A stretch of DNA of 64,000 nt from Nodosilinea nodulosa PCC 7104 (GCF_000309385.1 NZ_JH976537.1:4055785-4119784); one strand, 5' to 3'; positions 28,656 through 37,342 are shown, numbered from the stretch's first letter. The notes: generated by a model from the sequence alone, not told the origin. Made by a program: numbers and translations.

Positions 28656-30140
28656 CTAGCGATCGCCCTCTTGGCCACTTTGGGTAACGTTGTAAAGCTG
28701 ATAGCGCTCTTCGATCAGGCGATCGACATCGGCAGCCGCCAGACGCTTAACATAGTTGAGCTTGATTTCTTCGAGAAAGTCTATTACCAGGGTTTCAAGC
28801 TCTTCAATATCTTCGTTTTCTTTGATCTGAAGCCTGAAGGTTTCCCCTAGTTTTTGAATTAGCTTTTCGGTGAGCTTGCCGCCAGACTCATTCTCTAGGG
28901 AACCCTTGAGCGCCCCGTAGAGGTTGGCCGACAGTTGAGCTACGACCCTCTGGGCCACTTGGTCGGGCAGATCGCCAATGCCGGGCAGCTGCCTGAATCC
29001 CTGGTAGCCGGGGGCGCGATCAAACGCTTGGGTAATGGTGTGCTTGAGCAGTGCATCGATCTCGGGTTTGACCTGGGGCAGCACGTTATAGACGGCCAAG
29101 GCCCCCAGGCGTTTAGAGAGCACCTCCAATTCGTCAACACCGCCGACTTCGATGTAGCGGCGCGCTTTGGGTTCGAGCAAAGCCTCGGCTACGCTGCCAT
29201 CTCGAATGAGCGATTGCGCCTGGTCGATAATGCGTAACACCACGATTTCGGTAATTTCAACCGCTACGTGGCTGATCACAAAACGGCTAACTCGGCTTTG
29301 GATCGGGGCCAGATCGAGCAAATTTGACTGGTTAATGCGAATGGTGACGGGAATGATGCGAGCTAGGGCAAGCCAGGGCAAGCGGAGACCGCTAAACGGA
29401 ATGATCAATAGAACGTCGTACCAGCGCCAGAGAATGGCGTCGTGCCAGGCGAAGTTTTTGTAGCGGCGATCGAGGTAAATGCTGCGGGCCAGCAGCTCGA
29501 GGCCAAACAGCAGGTTAAACCAGATATCAATCCGCCAAAATAAATCTACAAAGCCGCCGTGAACCGCAATCCGCCGAAAGAAGTTGGTCTCAATCAGAGG
29601 CTGAATTTCATCCTTAAAGAACCTCATCTCTGAGGAGAACCCAGCTTCGCTCAAATGCTCAGCACTCCAAAATTCGGTAAATGCAGTGGTGGACGATTCA
29701 ACGCCCATGCGATCGCGCATTTCGTTCTTAATCTGCTCAAGATTGCCGGATCGATTGGCGATTTGAAACGGGTTTTCGGCAATCATCGCGGCACTTTGCT
29801 GCTGTAAATCGTCCAAAATAGACTGCGCCTGAACAGAAGTAAGCCCGGTTTGGGCCACCTGTTCTTCAAGCTTTTCTACGGTACCGAGATAGTTGGTGGT
29901 GAACCGGTGGGGCTCAATGCCCTTAAAGGTTTCGCCATACCAGGTCGTCACCCTGGGCAAAAAACGCAAATACTGATCTCGCAGGGGAATATAACTCAGG
30001 TCGCCGATTACCAACACCAGGTTAAGCAGTGCCGTCGCTGCCATCAGGCGCTCAAACCAGAGCGATTTGCGACTGCGAGCATCGTACTTAGAAAATTCGC
30101 GACGGTTTTTTGATTTGCGGGGGCGAGATAGGGCAGCCAT
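28656..30140 (-). CDS. Conserved hypothetical membrane protein
   Basis: About 494 aa from ATG 30140 (MAALSRPRKSKNRREFS). An N-terminal membrane segment (LMAATALLNLVLVIGDLSYI), an extracytoplasmic helical region, a second hydrophobic cluster near 225-300 (IDIWFNLLFGLELLARSIYL, VLLIIPFSGLRLPWLAL) and a long C-terminal helical cytosolic part follow. The layout hints at an ion-channel-like core but no selectivity motif is visible. Divergent from the alpha/beta hydrolase gene. Not recognised beyond being a cyanobacterial conserved protein. Confidence 0.78.
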   Translation of the reverse strand: MAALSRPRKSKNRREFSKYDARSRKSLWFERLMAATALLNLVLVIGDLSYIPLRDQYLRFLPRVTTWYGETFKGIEPHRFTTNYLGTVEKLEEQVAQTGLTSVQAQSILDDLQQQSAAMIAENPFQIANRSGNLEQIKNEMRDRMGVESSTTAFTEFWSAEHLSEAGFSSEMRFFKDEIQPLIETNFFRRIAVHGGFVDLFWRIDIWFNLLFGLELLARSIYLDRRYKNFAWHDAILWRWYDVLLIIPFSGLRLPWLALARIIPVTIRINQSNLLDLAPIQSRVSRFVISHVAVEITEIVVLRIIDQAQSLIRDGSVAEALLEPKARRYIEVGGVDELEVLSKRLGALAVYNVLPQVKPEIDALLKHTITQAFDRAPGYQGFRQLPGIGDLPDQVAQRVVAQLSANLYGALKGSLENESGGKLTEKLIQKLGETFRLQIKENEDIEELETLVIDFLEEIKLNYVKRLAAADVDRLIEERYQLYNVTQSGQEGDR

Positions 30141-30274
30141 AGGAGCGGGCTTAAGAGCATTCCTCTGCAACAATGCCTGGTATTCGACGTTTTGTCATCC
30201 TCAAAAGGCTGGTTGTGCCAATATTCGCTACCATCATATTTAATATTTGTTTACATATCGCTTGCAAAACCGCT

Positions 30275-31168
30275 ATGCCCGCCGCTGTTTCTACTTCCGA
30301 CAGTTCCCTGCATACCTACTGGCCCTGGCGCGATCACGCCATTCACTACGTGGTTGCCGGAGAAGCCCAGAAAGACCGTCCACCGCTGCTGCTGGTACAT
30401 GGCTTTGGCGCTTCCACCGACCACTGGCGCAAAAATATTCAGGAGTTGCAGGCCGATTTTCAGGTATGGGCGATTGATCTGCTGGGGTTTGGGCGATCGG
30501 CCAAGCCTGACTGGCAGTACAGCGGCGATCTATGGCAGGCCCAGCTCCACGACTTTATCGCCGAGGTGATCGGTCGCCCGGTGGTACTGGCGGGCAATTC
30601 GTTAGGAGGATATGCGTCGCTGTGCGCGGCGGCAAACCACCCTGAATTGGCCGCTGGGCTGGTGCTGCTCAACAGCGCCGGGCCATTTTCTACCCCTACT
30701 CAGACTCCGCCTGCTCCCCCCAATCCGATCGCAAAGGCGATCCAAGCGCTGATGCTGCAACCGCTGCCGAGCTGGCTGCTGTTCCAGTATATGCGTCAGC
30801 CCGCCACCATTCGCCGCACCCTCCAGCAGGTGTACCTGGATAAATCGGCCATTACCGATCAGCTAGTCGAAGACATTCGCCGCCCCTCTGGGGACCCCGG
30901 TGCCGCAAGGGTATTTGCCTCGGTGTTCAAATCGCGCCAGGGTGAAAGGGTTGATGAGCTACTGCAAAAGCTTGCCTGCCCATTGCTGATGCTCTGGGGC
31001 GAAGGCGACCCCTGGATGAACTGCCGCGAAAAGGGGGCTCAGTTCCGCCAGTATTACCCCACCTTGACCGAGCACTATCTCCAAGCGGGCCACTGCCCCC
31101 ACGATGAGGTGCCCGAGCAGGTGAACAGCCTACTGCGCGACTGGGTGCTGACAAAATTGATCCAATAA
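30275..31168 (+). CDS. Alpha/beta fold hydrolase
   Basis: About 297 aa from ATG 30275; an ATG at 30173 in frame adds 34 aa but leaves only 32 bp to the divergent gene. LLLVHGFGASTDHWRKN (oxyanion HG), nucleophile Ser in VLAGNSLGGYAS, Asp in LLMLWGEGDPWMN and His in LQAGHCPHDEVPEQVN make a complete catalytic triad of the epoxide-hydrolase/haloperoxidase-like subgroup. The substrate cannot be inferred; many cyanobacterial members are described only as thylakoid-associated or chlorophyll-dephytylase-like hydrolases. Confidence 0.88.
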   Translation: MPAAVSTSDSSLHTYWPWRDHAIHYVVAGEAQKDRPPLLLVHGFGASTDHWRKNIQELQADFQVWAIDLLGFGRSAKPDWQYSGDLWQAQLHDFIAEVIGRPVVLAGNSLGGYASLCAAANHPELAAGLVLLNSAGPFSTPTQTPPAPPNPIAKAIQALMLQPLPSWLLFQYMRQPATIRRTLQQVYLDKSAITDQLVEDIRRPSGDPGAARVFASVFKSRQGERVDELLQKLACPLLMLWGEGDPWMNCREKGAQFRQYYPTLTEHYLQAGHCPHDEVPEQVNSLLRDWVLTKLIQ

Positions 31169-31286
31169 GCCGAGCGGGTTATGGATGCCGTCTTAATTTG
31201 ATCCCCTACTGAATCGGTCGATGGGAGCATTGAGGCTCGCAGCCCCATACTTCTGGCTTCAGCTTCAAACCTTTGCTGTAAATTGC

Positions 31287-31751
31287 TCAACCCAGAGAAT
31301 CTCGGTAGTCGTTGAGCAATGCTAGCACCTGGGTTAACTTCCGCTGGTTTTCCGCAGATGAGTCGGCCAGATAGCTCAGGAGTGCAAGATCTCGTTCAAT
31401 TTCGATTGCAGCTCGGCGAGACGCCTGTTCTTTTTCCTCAGCCCTTCGTTGCTCTTCCTCAAGTCTTCGTTGCTCTTCCTCAAGTCTTCGTTGCTCTTCC
31501 TCAAGTCTTCGTTGTGCTTCTTCAGCCAGGCGGTCTGCTTCTCGGTTTCGACCGTCCCACTCAATGCAGAAATTAATAACCGCAGCCAGGAGGGCCGCCA
31601 CAGTGAGTCGGTTGCTCCAGATTCTGGGGTTGGCGATGAGGCCGAGGAAGGTGAAGTCTTGCTCATTGTAAAACCGCAGAAAGGCAATGCTAATGAGAAG
31701 TAGCGTAACGGTGGTAGCCGGAATTAGCGAAAGAAAGTTGAGCCACGCCAT
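31287..31751 (-). CDS. Hypothetical membrane protein with tandem-repeat coiled coil
   Basis: About 154 aa. Two hydrophobic segments (FLSLIPATTVTLLLISIAFL and TVAALLAAVINFCIEW) are followed by a coiled coil built from near-identical heptads RRLEEEQ encoded by a 21-bp tandem repeat (AAGTCTTCGTTGCTCTTCCTC-like on the plus strand, 31450-31520). The C-terminal ~45 aa is helical (LALLSYLADSSAENQRKLTQ). No known family. Repeat number may vary between strains. Confidence 0.65.
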   Translation of the reverse strand: MAWLNFLSLIPATTVTLLLISIAFLRFYNEQDFTFLGLIANPRIWSNRLTVAALLAAVINFCIEWDGRNREADRLAEEAQRRLEEEQRRLEEEQRRLEEEQRRAEEKEQASRRAAIEIERDLALLSYLADSSAENQRKLTQVLALLNDYRDSLG

Positions 31752-31808
31752 CATTCGCGAGTACTTTTATAGCCATATTCACGTCAGTTAGGACACCCAA
31801 AAACCCTA

Positions 31809-31878
31809 TGAACGTTCAAACGTTTGAACGCTCAAACGTTCACAGAAGTCATGTCTTAACCAGACTGGCCACAGCTAT
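31809..31878 (-). repeat. Interspersed repeat, copy B
   Basis: Inverted relative to copy A at 25596-25654. On the minus strand it reads ATAGCTGTGGCCAGTCTGGT then TAAGACA, followed by nested palindromes including the perfect 18-mer CGTTCAAACGTTTGAACG. The two copies face each other across ~6.2 kb. Confidence 0.7.
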
Positions 31879-32007
31879 AGCTTAGCGGATCGTAGCAGTG
31901 GGCGGCCTCACTACCCAGAATGCCCTGGTGAGAACGTTTTTCATCAGGGCATTCCATCGCTGGCAACGTTAGGGCTTACAAGGCATAGGCGGCTCTAGAG
32001 CGATTAC

Positions 32008-32541
32008 CTAGGGGACCTCGACTACCACGGTAGATTCAATTTTCTGGCCATCGTGGGTCAAGGCTTCGTGTCCGTTGGCGTTGAGACCCACGGTTAACTC
32101 GCTTTGTCCGCTGGGCAATTGAGGCAAGTGCAGCCAGGGGCCATAGATGCGCGATGTTTTTTCGCCGTTGACGTAGAGATGGGCATGACCTTCGCCAGGA
32201 AGATTGGCCTGGTTGACATGTTCTGGGGCAAAGCGAAAGTTGGTAGTCTGCACCTCCAGGTTCCATCCCTGCACTGGGTCGGGATACACCATCAGCATGA
32301 CAGTTGGCACAGGCTGACCCGCCGGAATTTCGAGGATGCCGTGGTGGTGGCCCTCTTCCATGTCGTGACCATCGCCCATATCACTACTGGTGCCCATGTC
32401 GTGGCTAGGAGTATGACCGTGGTCTGAGTCAGCCCGAGCGACGAGATGGCCACTGCCCAAGACCAGGGTCAGGGCCATTGTGAACAGCCCCAGGGTCGAT
32501 TTGAGCATCAGGGCCGAGATGGTAGACAATTTCATCGACAT
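32008..32541 (-). CDS. Secreted His/Met-rich protein of unknown function
   Basis: 177 aa. A signal peptide (LGLFTMALTLVLGSGHLVARA) is followed by a histidine/methionine/acid-rich stretch (DSDHGHTPSHDMGTSSDMGD, then GHDMEEGHHHG) and a ~110-aa beta-rich domain (PVPTVMLMVYPDPVQGWNLE, VNGEKTSRIYGPWLHLPQLP). The first part looks like a copper/zinc-binding segment. It lies third in the direction petJ - TPR gene - this gene, close to the copper-responsive regulator pair, so a role in periplasmic copper handling is an inference. No named family recognised with confidence. Confidence 0.75.
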   Translation of the reverse strand: MSMKLSTISALMLKSTLGLFTMALTLVLGSGHLVARADSDHGHTPSHDMGTSSDMGDGHDMEEGHHHGILEIPAGQPVPTVMLMVYPDPVQGWNLEVQTTNFRFAPEHVNQANLPGEGHAHLYVNGEKTSRIYGPWLHLPQLPSGQSELTVGLNANGHEALTHDGQKIESTVVVEVP

Positions 32542-32590
32542 AGCTATAACTTGGTGGACTTTAAAGCGAATCAGCTCAGGTTGGATAGCC

Positions 32591-33367
32591 CTATCCCAGC
32601 GATATGCTTGGGGTTTGCCACTCGTTGAGCAGAGTGAGAATGTAGTGGTGCAGATAGAGTTGCCCCTGGGCCTTGGCGCAGTCTGAAGCCTGGCGCAAAT
32701 CGGCTAAGCTGCCGGTGCGATCGCCCAATGCCTGCCTCAGCACCCCCCGCTTTAGATAGGTGCGGGCGTGGTCGGGCTCTAGATTCAGCACTTGGTTGAG
32801 GTCGGCCAGGGCATCGCTGACTCGGCCCAGCTGGTGGCAGGCACAGCCACGGTTAAACAGTGCCCGTGTATCTTTGCTGTTGAGAGCCAAAGCTCGATCA
32901 AAGTCGCGCAGGGCCGCCTCTGGCTTGGCCGCCAAAAGTTTAGCCAGGCCGCGATCGTCGTAGATATCAGCTAAGGGCAGCGGATTGGCGGTTAGGGCTA
33001 CCGCCTGATCAAAATCGGCGATCGCATCCGAAAAGTTATGCAGGGCGATCTGGACTAATCCCCGATTGTAGTAGGCCCGATAGTCGTGGGGATGAGCCGC
33101 CAAAACCTCCGTATTGTCGGCGATCGCATCGGCAAAATAGCCGCTGCGGTAGAAGGCCAGCCCTCGGTTAAGGCGGTAGTCAGCAGTTTCGGCCTGGTGC
33201 TCGATCGCCTGGGTACAGGTGGCGATCGCATCCCCGTAGCGTTCCTGCTGAATCTCTAGGAAACAGCGATCGCCAGCCGCGATCGTCGCGTCAGCTTGCG
33301 CCATGCTGGGCCAGCCCACGCTCAATAGCAGGCCCAAACAAAGGGCAACCCATTGATAAATGCCCAT
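32591..33367 (-). CDS. Secreted TPR-repeat protein
   Basis: About 258 aa from ATG 33367, preceded by GAGGTCACTCCT. Signal peptide (GIYQWVALCLGLLLSVGWPSMAQA) then a small Cys-containing start (GDRCFLEIQQERYGDAIATC) and five or six tetratricopeptide repeats (e.g. YRLNRGLAFYRSGYFADAIA; YYNRGLVQIALHNFSDAIADF; TRALFNRGCACHQLGRVSDA). TPR proteins of the lumen or periplasm scaffold assembly of electron-transfer complexes. It follows petJ by 74 bp in the same direction. Confidence 0.88.
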   Translation of the reverse strand: MGIYQWVALCLGLLLSVGWPSMAQADATIAAGDRCFLEIQQERYGDAIATCTQAIEHQAETADYRLNRGLAFYRSGYFADAIADNTEVLAAHPHDYRAYYNRGLVQIALHNFSDAIADFDQAVALTANPLPLADIYDDRGLAKLLAAKPEAALRDFDRALALNSKDTRALFNRGCACHQLGRVSDALADLNQVLNLEPDHARTYLKRGVLRQALGDRTGSLADLRQASDCAKAQGQLYLHHYILTLLNEWQTPSISLG

Positions 33368-33440
33368 AGGAGTGACCTCATTTGACGACAAAACCCCCTA
33401 GCTTGACGGCAGGGGGCGTAGGGAACTGGAGCGACGAAAT

Positions 33441-33773
33441 CTACCACCCTTGCTCAGCCTGGCTCAGCACGTAGGCCGCCACATCGGCAATGTCTCCATC
33501 GCTGAGTCGTCCTTTAAAGGCCGGCATCGCATTTTTGCCGTTGGTCACCTGGCCGACAATCGCCTCGATCGAGGCCATGTCATACTTTTCTAAATCGGCC
33601 TGCTTCAGAGTCTTAGCCCCGTTGACTACGTTGCCGCCGCCAATGTGGCAAGCCGCGCAGTTGTTGCCAAAAATTTGACCGCCGTGGCCTAGGTCAGCGG
33701 CCTGGGCCGCCGGAGCCATCCACAGGGTGAGGGCTACCAGCGCAGCTACCAATGTTAAAGCGAGTCTTCTCAT
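33441..33773 (-). CDS. petJ: Cytochrome c6 (soluble cytochrome c553)
   Basis: 110 aa. A signal peptide ending AAQA-A and a mature protein of ~85 aa with the haem motif CAACH (Cys39/Cys42/His43) and axial Met in [12 protein letters not shown]. It carries electrons in the lumen from the b6f complex to PSI (and to oxidases), replacing plastocyanin when copper is scarce. It is divergent from a BlaI/PetR-like repressor, as expected for the copper switch. Confidence 0.97.
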   Translation of the reverse strand: MRRLALTLVAALVALTLWMAPAAQAADLGHGGQIFGNNCAACHIGGGNVVNGAKTLKQADLEKYDMASIEAIVGQVTNGKNAMPAFKGRLSDGDIADVAAYVLSQAEQGW

Positions 33774-33837
33774 AATCGTTCACAGCTCAAAATCCTCTCT
33801 TGAAGGATTGTCTTGGCAACTCCCATTTGAATCAAAA

Positions 33838-33848
33838 GACAGCTGGTC
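33838..33848. promoter_or_regulatory. GACN5GTC candidate PetR operator
   Basis: GACAGCTGGTC in the 183-bp petJ-petR intergenic region. BlaI-type repressors bind short dyads, and GACN5GTC is, as I recall, the motif proposed for PetR of Synechocystis. It is ~65 bp upstream of the petJ start and ~110 bp upstream of the repressor start. Confidence 0.5.
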
Positions 33849-33956
33849 AACTATTGCAAACTGTAAACTCAGTCTCTGGGCAGCCCCGTGCCCCATCCCC
33901 TAAACTAAACCCTATCAACGCCTGGCCGCCTCACCCCCTCACCTGCGCTTCCCCAA

Positions 33957-34403
33957 ATGTCCCCCCTCCCTCGCCATCGCCCCCACCAGCTCTCCCTCGG
34001 TCCTCTGGAAGCTGAAATTCTGGCCATTATTTGGGCCAAGGGAGGGGCAACGGTCAAAGATATTCACGACCACATTCTGGCCGACCCCGATCGCGACCTG
34101 GCCCAGGCTTCGGTGACGACAGTACTACAGCGACTGGCCAAGAAAGGCTGGCTGCGGCGCGAAGTAATTCAGCCAGAAAAGCCCGGAAAACTGCGGCGGG
34201 TCTACCAGTGGCAGCCCACGGTTTCCCAACAGGAGGCTAAACTGCTGACTGCCCACCAGCAGCTACAGAGCTTTTTGGCGATCGGCAGCCCCGACATTGT
34301 GGCCGCCTTTGCCGATAGCTTAGATACCGCTGAGCTGGATCAGCTCGATGCGATCGCCAGCCGCCTGCGCGCCCTGCGCAGTACCAAACGGGAGGATGTG
34401 TAA
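33957..34403 (+). CDS. petR: BlaI/MecI/CopY-type transcriptional regulator (PetR-like)
   Basis: 148 aa. Winged-helix domain of the BlaI family (LGPLEAEILAIIWAKGGATV, then KDIHDHI, VTTVLQRLAKKGWLRRE) plus a dimerisation/cleavage helix (AKLLTAHQQLQSFL). In Synechocystis the homologous PetR represses petJ and activates petE, and is removed by the protease PetP when copper is present. The next gene overlaps by one base (TAATG) and encodes that protease type, and petJ is divergent, so the same circuit is inferred here. Confidence 0.88.
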   Translation: MSPLPRHRPHQLSLGPLEAEILAIIWAKGGATVKDIHDHILADPDRDLAQASVTTVLQRLAKKGWLRREVIQPEKPGKLRRVYQWQPTVSQQEAKLLTAHQQLQSFLAIGSPDIVAAFADSLDTAELDQLDAIASRLRALRSTKREDV

Positions 34404-35308
34404 TGCACAGCAGCCTGATTGTGCTCACAATTCTGTTCGCCGTGGCATGGCGGTGGCAGTGGCGATGTCCCCAAGGGCGATCGACTCCTATGTCCTGGCA
34501 GGCCCGCTGGGAGTCTGCTCTCAGCACCTTTTGCCTGCCGCCCCTGCTGCTGCTGCTGACCGCCGGGGCCGTGCTTTTCATGGGCCACCACGGCACCATG
34601 ATGGGCTGGTCGGTTAGCCCCACGGGGTGCTGGGCCAGCCTGGGATGCCTGACCTTTTTCATGGGAGTACTGGTCTATTCCCTGGGGCAGGCGGCGGCTA
34701 CCGGGCTGCGGCTGCGGCAATACCCTACCATTACCCTGGCGCAGGGCAGGCAGGCGCGATGTTTGCCCATTGACCTGCCTTGCGCGGCCCAGGTCGGATT
34801 ATGGCGATCGTCGCTACTCGTGAGCCAGGGCTGGCTAGAGCAGCTCACCGCCAGTGAACAGCAGGCTATGCTTGCCCACGAGCAGGCCCATGCCGACTGT
34901 CACGATCCCTTCTGGTTTTTCTGGCTAGGCACGGTGCGACGCTTCGCCATCTGGCTGCCTGGCACCCATATGCTGTGGGAAGAGCTGCTGCTGCTGCGCG
35001 AAATCCGGGCCGACCGACGGGCGGCCCAAACCAGCGATCCGCTGCTGCTGGCGGAACTGTTGGTGAAGGTGTCTCAGCAGATGGCCCTGGCTATGCAGTC
35101 TGCCAACCTCAGCGCCGATTTTACGCCCTCCACAGGCTTCTATGAACCCCTGTTGCTCAGCCGCCTGGAACAGCGGGTCAATGCTCTAATCGAACCCGTC
35201 AGTACATTTGAAGCCCCAGCTTCACCCCTGGGGCGTCTGGTTCTGGGGCGTCTGGCCTGGGTGGCAGCGGCTACGCTGCCGTTAGCTACCATCTGGTTGC
35301 ACACCTGA
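34403..35308 (+). CDS. petP: M56-family membrane metalloprotease (PetP/BlaR1-like)
   Basis: 301 aa. Hydrophobic N-terminal segments (STFCLPPLLLLLTAGAVLFM, LGCLTFFMGVLVYSL) and the zinc motif HEQAH near 158 in AMLAHEQAHADCHDPFWFF, with a downstream Glu-containing helix EIRADRRA as third ligand. It lacks the penicillin-sensor domain of BlaR1, like PetP. Expected to degrade the upstream-encoded PetR upon copper sensing; how copper is perceived is not visible. TAATG coupling with petR. Confidence 0.88.
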   Translation: MHSSLIVLTILFAVAWRWQWRCPQGRSTPMSWQARWESALSTFCLPPLLLLLTAGAVLFMGHHGTMMGWSVSPTGCWASLGCLTFFMGVLVYSLGQAAATGLRLRQYPTITLAQGRQARCLPIDLPCAAQVGLWRSSLLVSQGWLEQLTASEQQAMLAHEQAHADCHDPFWFFWLGTVRRFAIWLPGTHMLWEELLLLREIRADRRAAQTSDPLLLAELLVKVSQQMALAMQSANLSADFTPSTGFYEPLLLSRLEQRVNALIEPVSTFEAPASPLGRLVLGRLAWVAAATLPLATIWLHT

Positions 35309-35316
35309 GCGTTTCC

Positions 35317-35949
35317 CTAGGGACTCAGCTGGGCTTGCAGGGCGGGCAGATCGGCCTTGAGAAAGACAGCCATACGGCCCAGATAGGCATTGCCAGCGCG
35401 ATCGTAGGCGATCTCTTGCCAGTAGGCAAATTGTTCGCCCTCGCGGACTTCACCTCGCAGCACCAGGTTGGGGTTATCTGTCGGAGTCGTTCTGGCCCCC
35501 CGCGGCGGATAGCGCATCAGCACCTCGGCCTGGCGGTAGTCGTTGAAGAGTGCTTGCCCATAGATAGCCCGCAGTGACTCATCGAGGCGGTCTGGGGTAA
35601 TTGGGTTGGCGTAATCGACCAGGCTAAACCGCTCGGTGCGAATCTGAAGCCGATTTTGGGCCGGTGCGGCCTCACCAACGGCAAAAACCGACGCCTGAAA
35701 GGTAAACCGCTGACCAGGGGCGGCCAGGCGATTGATCGTCAGGCGCTCGTTGGGAGCCGGTTTGAGGGTGGGGTTATTGCGAATCCACGACTCGGCTAGG
35801 GTGACAGTCTGCCCCGGAATCGCGCAGGCGGGGAGAGCAGCAAAAATAAAGGTGGCGCAGGTCAGCGCTCCACCCATAAGGGCGAGGCCTATAGACTCGC
35901 TTTTTGGGGCCAACGTGCCCCCCAAACTACGGTTAAACCATGCCATCAT
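35317..35949 (-). CDS. Hypothetical secreted protein
   Basis: 210 aa. A signal peptide (LALMGGALTCATFIFAALPA-CAIP) precedes a ~165-aa globular domain (VTLAESWIRNNPTLKPAPNE, LRAIYGQALFNDYRQAEVLM, YWQEIAYDRAGNAYLGRMAV) with no recognised motif. Similar lengths and the WxxxNP start occur in uncharacterised cyanobacterial secreted proteins. Tail-to-tail with the protease gene (8 bp between stops). Confidence 0.78.
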   Translation of the reverse strand: MMAWFNRSLGGTLAPKSESIGLALMGGALTCATFIFAALPACAIPGQTVTLAESWIRNNPTLKPAPNERLTINRLAAPGQRFTFQASVFAVGEAAPAQNRLQIRTERFSLVDYANPITPDRLDESLRAIYGQALFNDYRQAEVLMRYPPRGARTTPTDNPNLVLRGEVREGEQFAYWQEIAYDRAGNAYLGRMAVFLKADLPALQAQLSP

Positions 35950-36116
35950 TTACCCTGCCTCTCCAGGAACCCGTGCCCGATGATAACAACTCTGGGTTAG
36001 AACGAACCATCTCGATCGCCTCTCCCCCCAAGATTCCTTGGGAGCAGATGTCTCGCCAGTCGCGGATGGAGATGGCTGGCGTAGTCTGACTATCCGTAAT
36101 CTAACTATCCGTAAAC

Positions 36117-36154
36117 AAAATGCCCCGATGGAAACATTCCCATCGGGGCATTTT
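36117..36154 (-). terminator. Rho-independent terminator of moeB
   Basis: Perfect 14-bp stem AAAATGCCCCGATG / CATCGGGGCATTTT with a 10-nt loop. On the minus strand it is followed by GTTTACGG. Just upstream is a duplicated CTATCCGTAA. Confidence 0.8.
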
Positions 36155-36169
36155 GCCAGCTTGCTCGGT

Positions 36170-37342
36170 CTAGTACTCGGGCACCGAAGGATCGACTTCC
36201 TGGCTCCAGGCGGTAATGCCGCCCTTGACGTTGGTGCCCTCAATGCCGTGCTGCTTGAGCAGGCCGAGGGCTTTAGCCGATCGCCCGCCCATCTTGCAGT
36301 GCGCAATCAGGCGATGACCGTTGAGCAAGCTCTTAACCTTATCGACCCCGTCGCCGTTTTCGATGTCGGGCAGGGGCACCAGCACTGAGCCGGGAATGCG
36401 GGCAATTTCGTACTCGTTGGGATTGCGCACATCGAGCAGCAGCACGTCGTCAGCGCCGCTGTCGAGCACCTGCTTGAGTTCGGTCACCGTCATTTCGGCA
36501 AGATTGGCCTGCTCTTTTTCAGCTTCCATACGCGCCTGGGGTATACCGCAAAATTCTTCGTAGTCGATCAGCTTGTCAATGACGGGCCGCACCGGATTTG
36601 GGCGCAGTTTTAGTTCTCTAAATGTCATCTCAAGGGCATTGTAGAGGAGCAGGCGACCGCTGAGGGTGCTGCCCGTGCCCAAGATTACCTTGATGGTTTC
36701 ATTGGCCTGAATGACGCCAATGATGCCGGGGAGGACGCCCAGCACCCCCCCCTCCGCGCAGGAGGGCACCAGCCCTGGCGGCGGTGGTTCGGGGTACAAA
36801 TCGCGGTAGTTGGGGCCATCCTGGTAGTTGAACACCGTAGCCTGGCCCTCAAAGCGGAAAATAGAGCCGTAGACGTTGGGCTTGTTCAGCAGTACGCAGG
36901 CATCGTTGACCAGATAGCGGGTGGGGAAATTATCGGTGCCGTCAACCACCACGTCGTAGGGTTCGAAGATACCTAGGGCGTTCTCGGCGCTGAGACGGGT
37001 TTCGTAGAGATCGACCTGGCAGTGGGGGTTAATTTCGAGAATTCTGCTTTTGGCCGACTCAATTTTGGGCTTGCCCACCCACGACTCGCTGTGGATTACC
37101 TGGCGGTGCAGGTTTGACTGGTCGACTGTGTCAAAGTCAACGATGCCAATGCGGCCAATGCCAGCGGCGGCCAGGTACAGCAGCAGCGGTGAACCCAAAC
37201 CGCCCGTGCCCACGCAGAGCACGCTGGCGGCCTTGAGCTTTTTCTGCCCGTCGAGGCCCACTTCGGGCAGGATAATGTGGCGGGAGTAGCGTTCGTACTC
37301 CTCCTTAGTGAGCTGAATATCGTCTAGATTAGGATTGAGCAT
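36170..37342 (-). CDS. moeB: Molybdopterin-synthase adenylyltransferase/sulfurtransferase MoeB (ThiF-rhodanese)
   Basis: 390 aa from ATG 37342 (MLNPNLDDIQLTKEEYERYS). E1-like ATP-binding core GTGGLGSPLLLYLAAAGIG and the R-finger region, catalytic Cys in SCAEGGVLGVLPG, then a rhodanese domain with active-site Cys in LIAHCKMGGRSAK at ~350. It adenylates the C-terminus of a ubiquitin-like sulfur carrier (MoaD and probably ThiS) and passes sulfur from the rhodanese. The zinc CYRC motif of E. coli MoeB is replaced by NYRD, which is what cyanobacterial members show. A JAMM protease gene is immediately upstream (76 bp), a typical partner. Confidence 0.93.
   Translation of the reverse strand: MLNPNLDDIQLTKEEYERYSRHIILPEVGLDGQKKLKAASVLCVGTGGLGSPLLLYLAAAGIGRIGIVDFDTVDQSNLHRQVIHSESWVGKPKIESAKSRILEINPHCQVDLYETRLSAENALGIFEPYDVVVDGTDNFPTRYLVNDACVLLNKPNVYGSIFRFEGQATVFNYQDGPNYRDLYPEPPPPGLVPSCAEGGVLGVLPGIIGVIQANETIKVILGTGSTLSGRLLLYNALEMTFRELKLRPNPVRPVIDKLIDYEEFCGIPQARMEAEKEQANLAEMTVTELKQVLDSGADDVLLLDVRNPNEYEIARIPGSVLVPLPDIENGDGVDKVKSLLNGHRLIAHCKMGGRSAKALGLLKQHGIEGTNVKGGITAWSQEVDPSVPEY

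Noticed and set aside
28596-28850. Plus-strand 84-codon frame
   Set aside because: Antisense to the end of the conserved membrane protein gene, no features.
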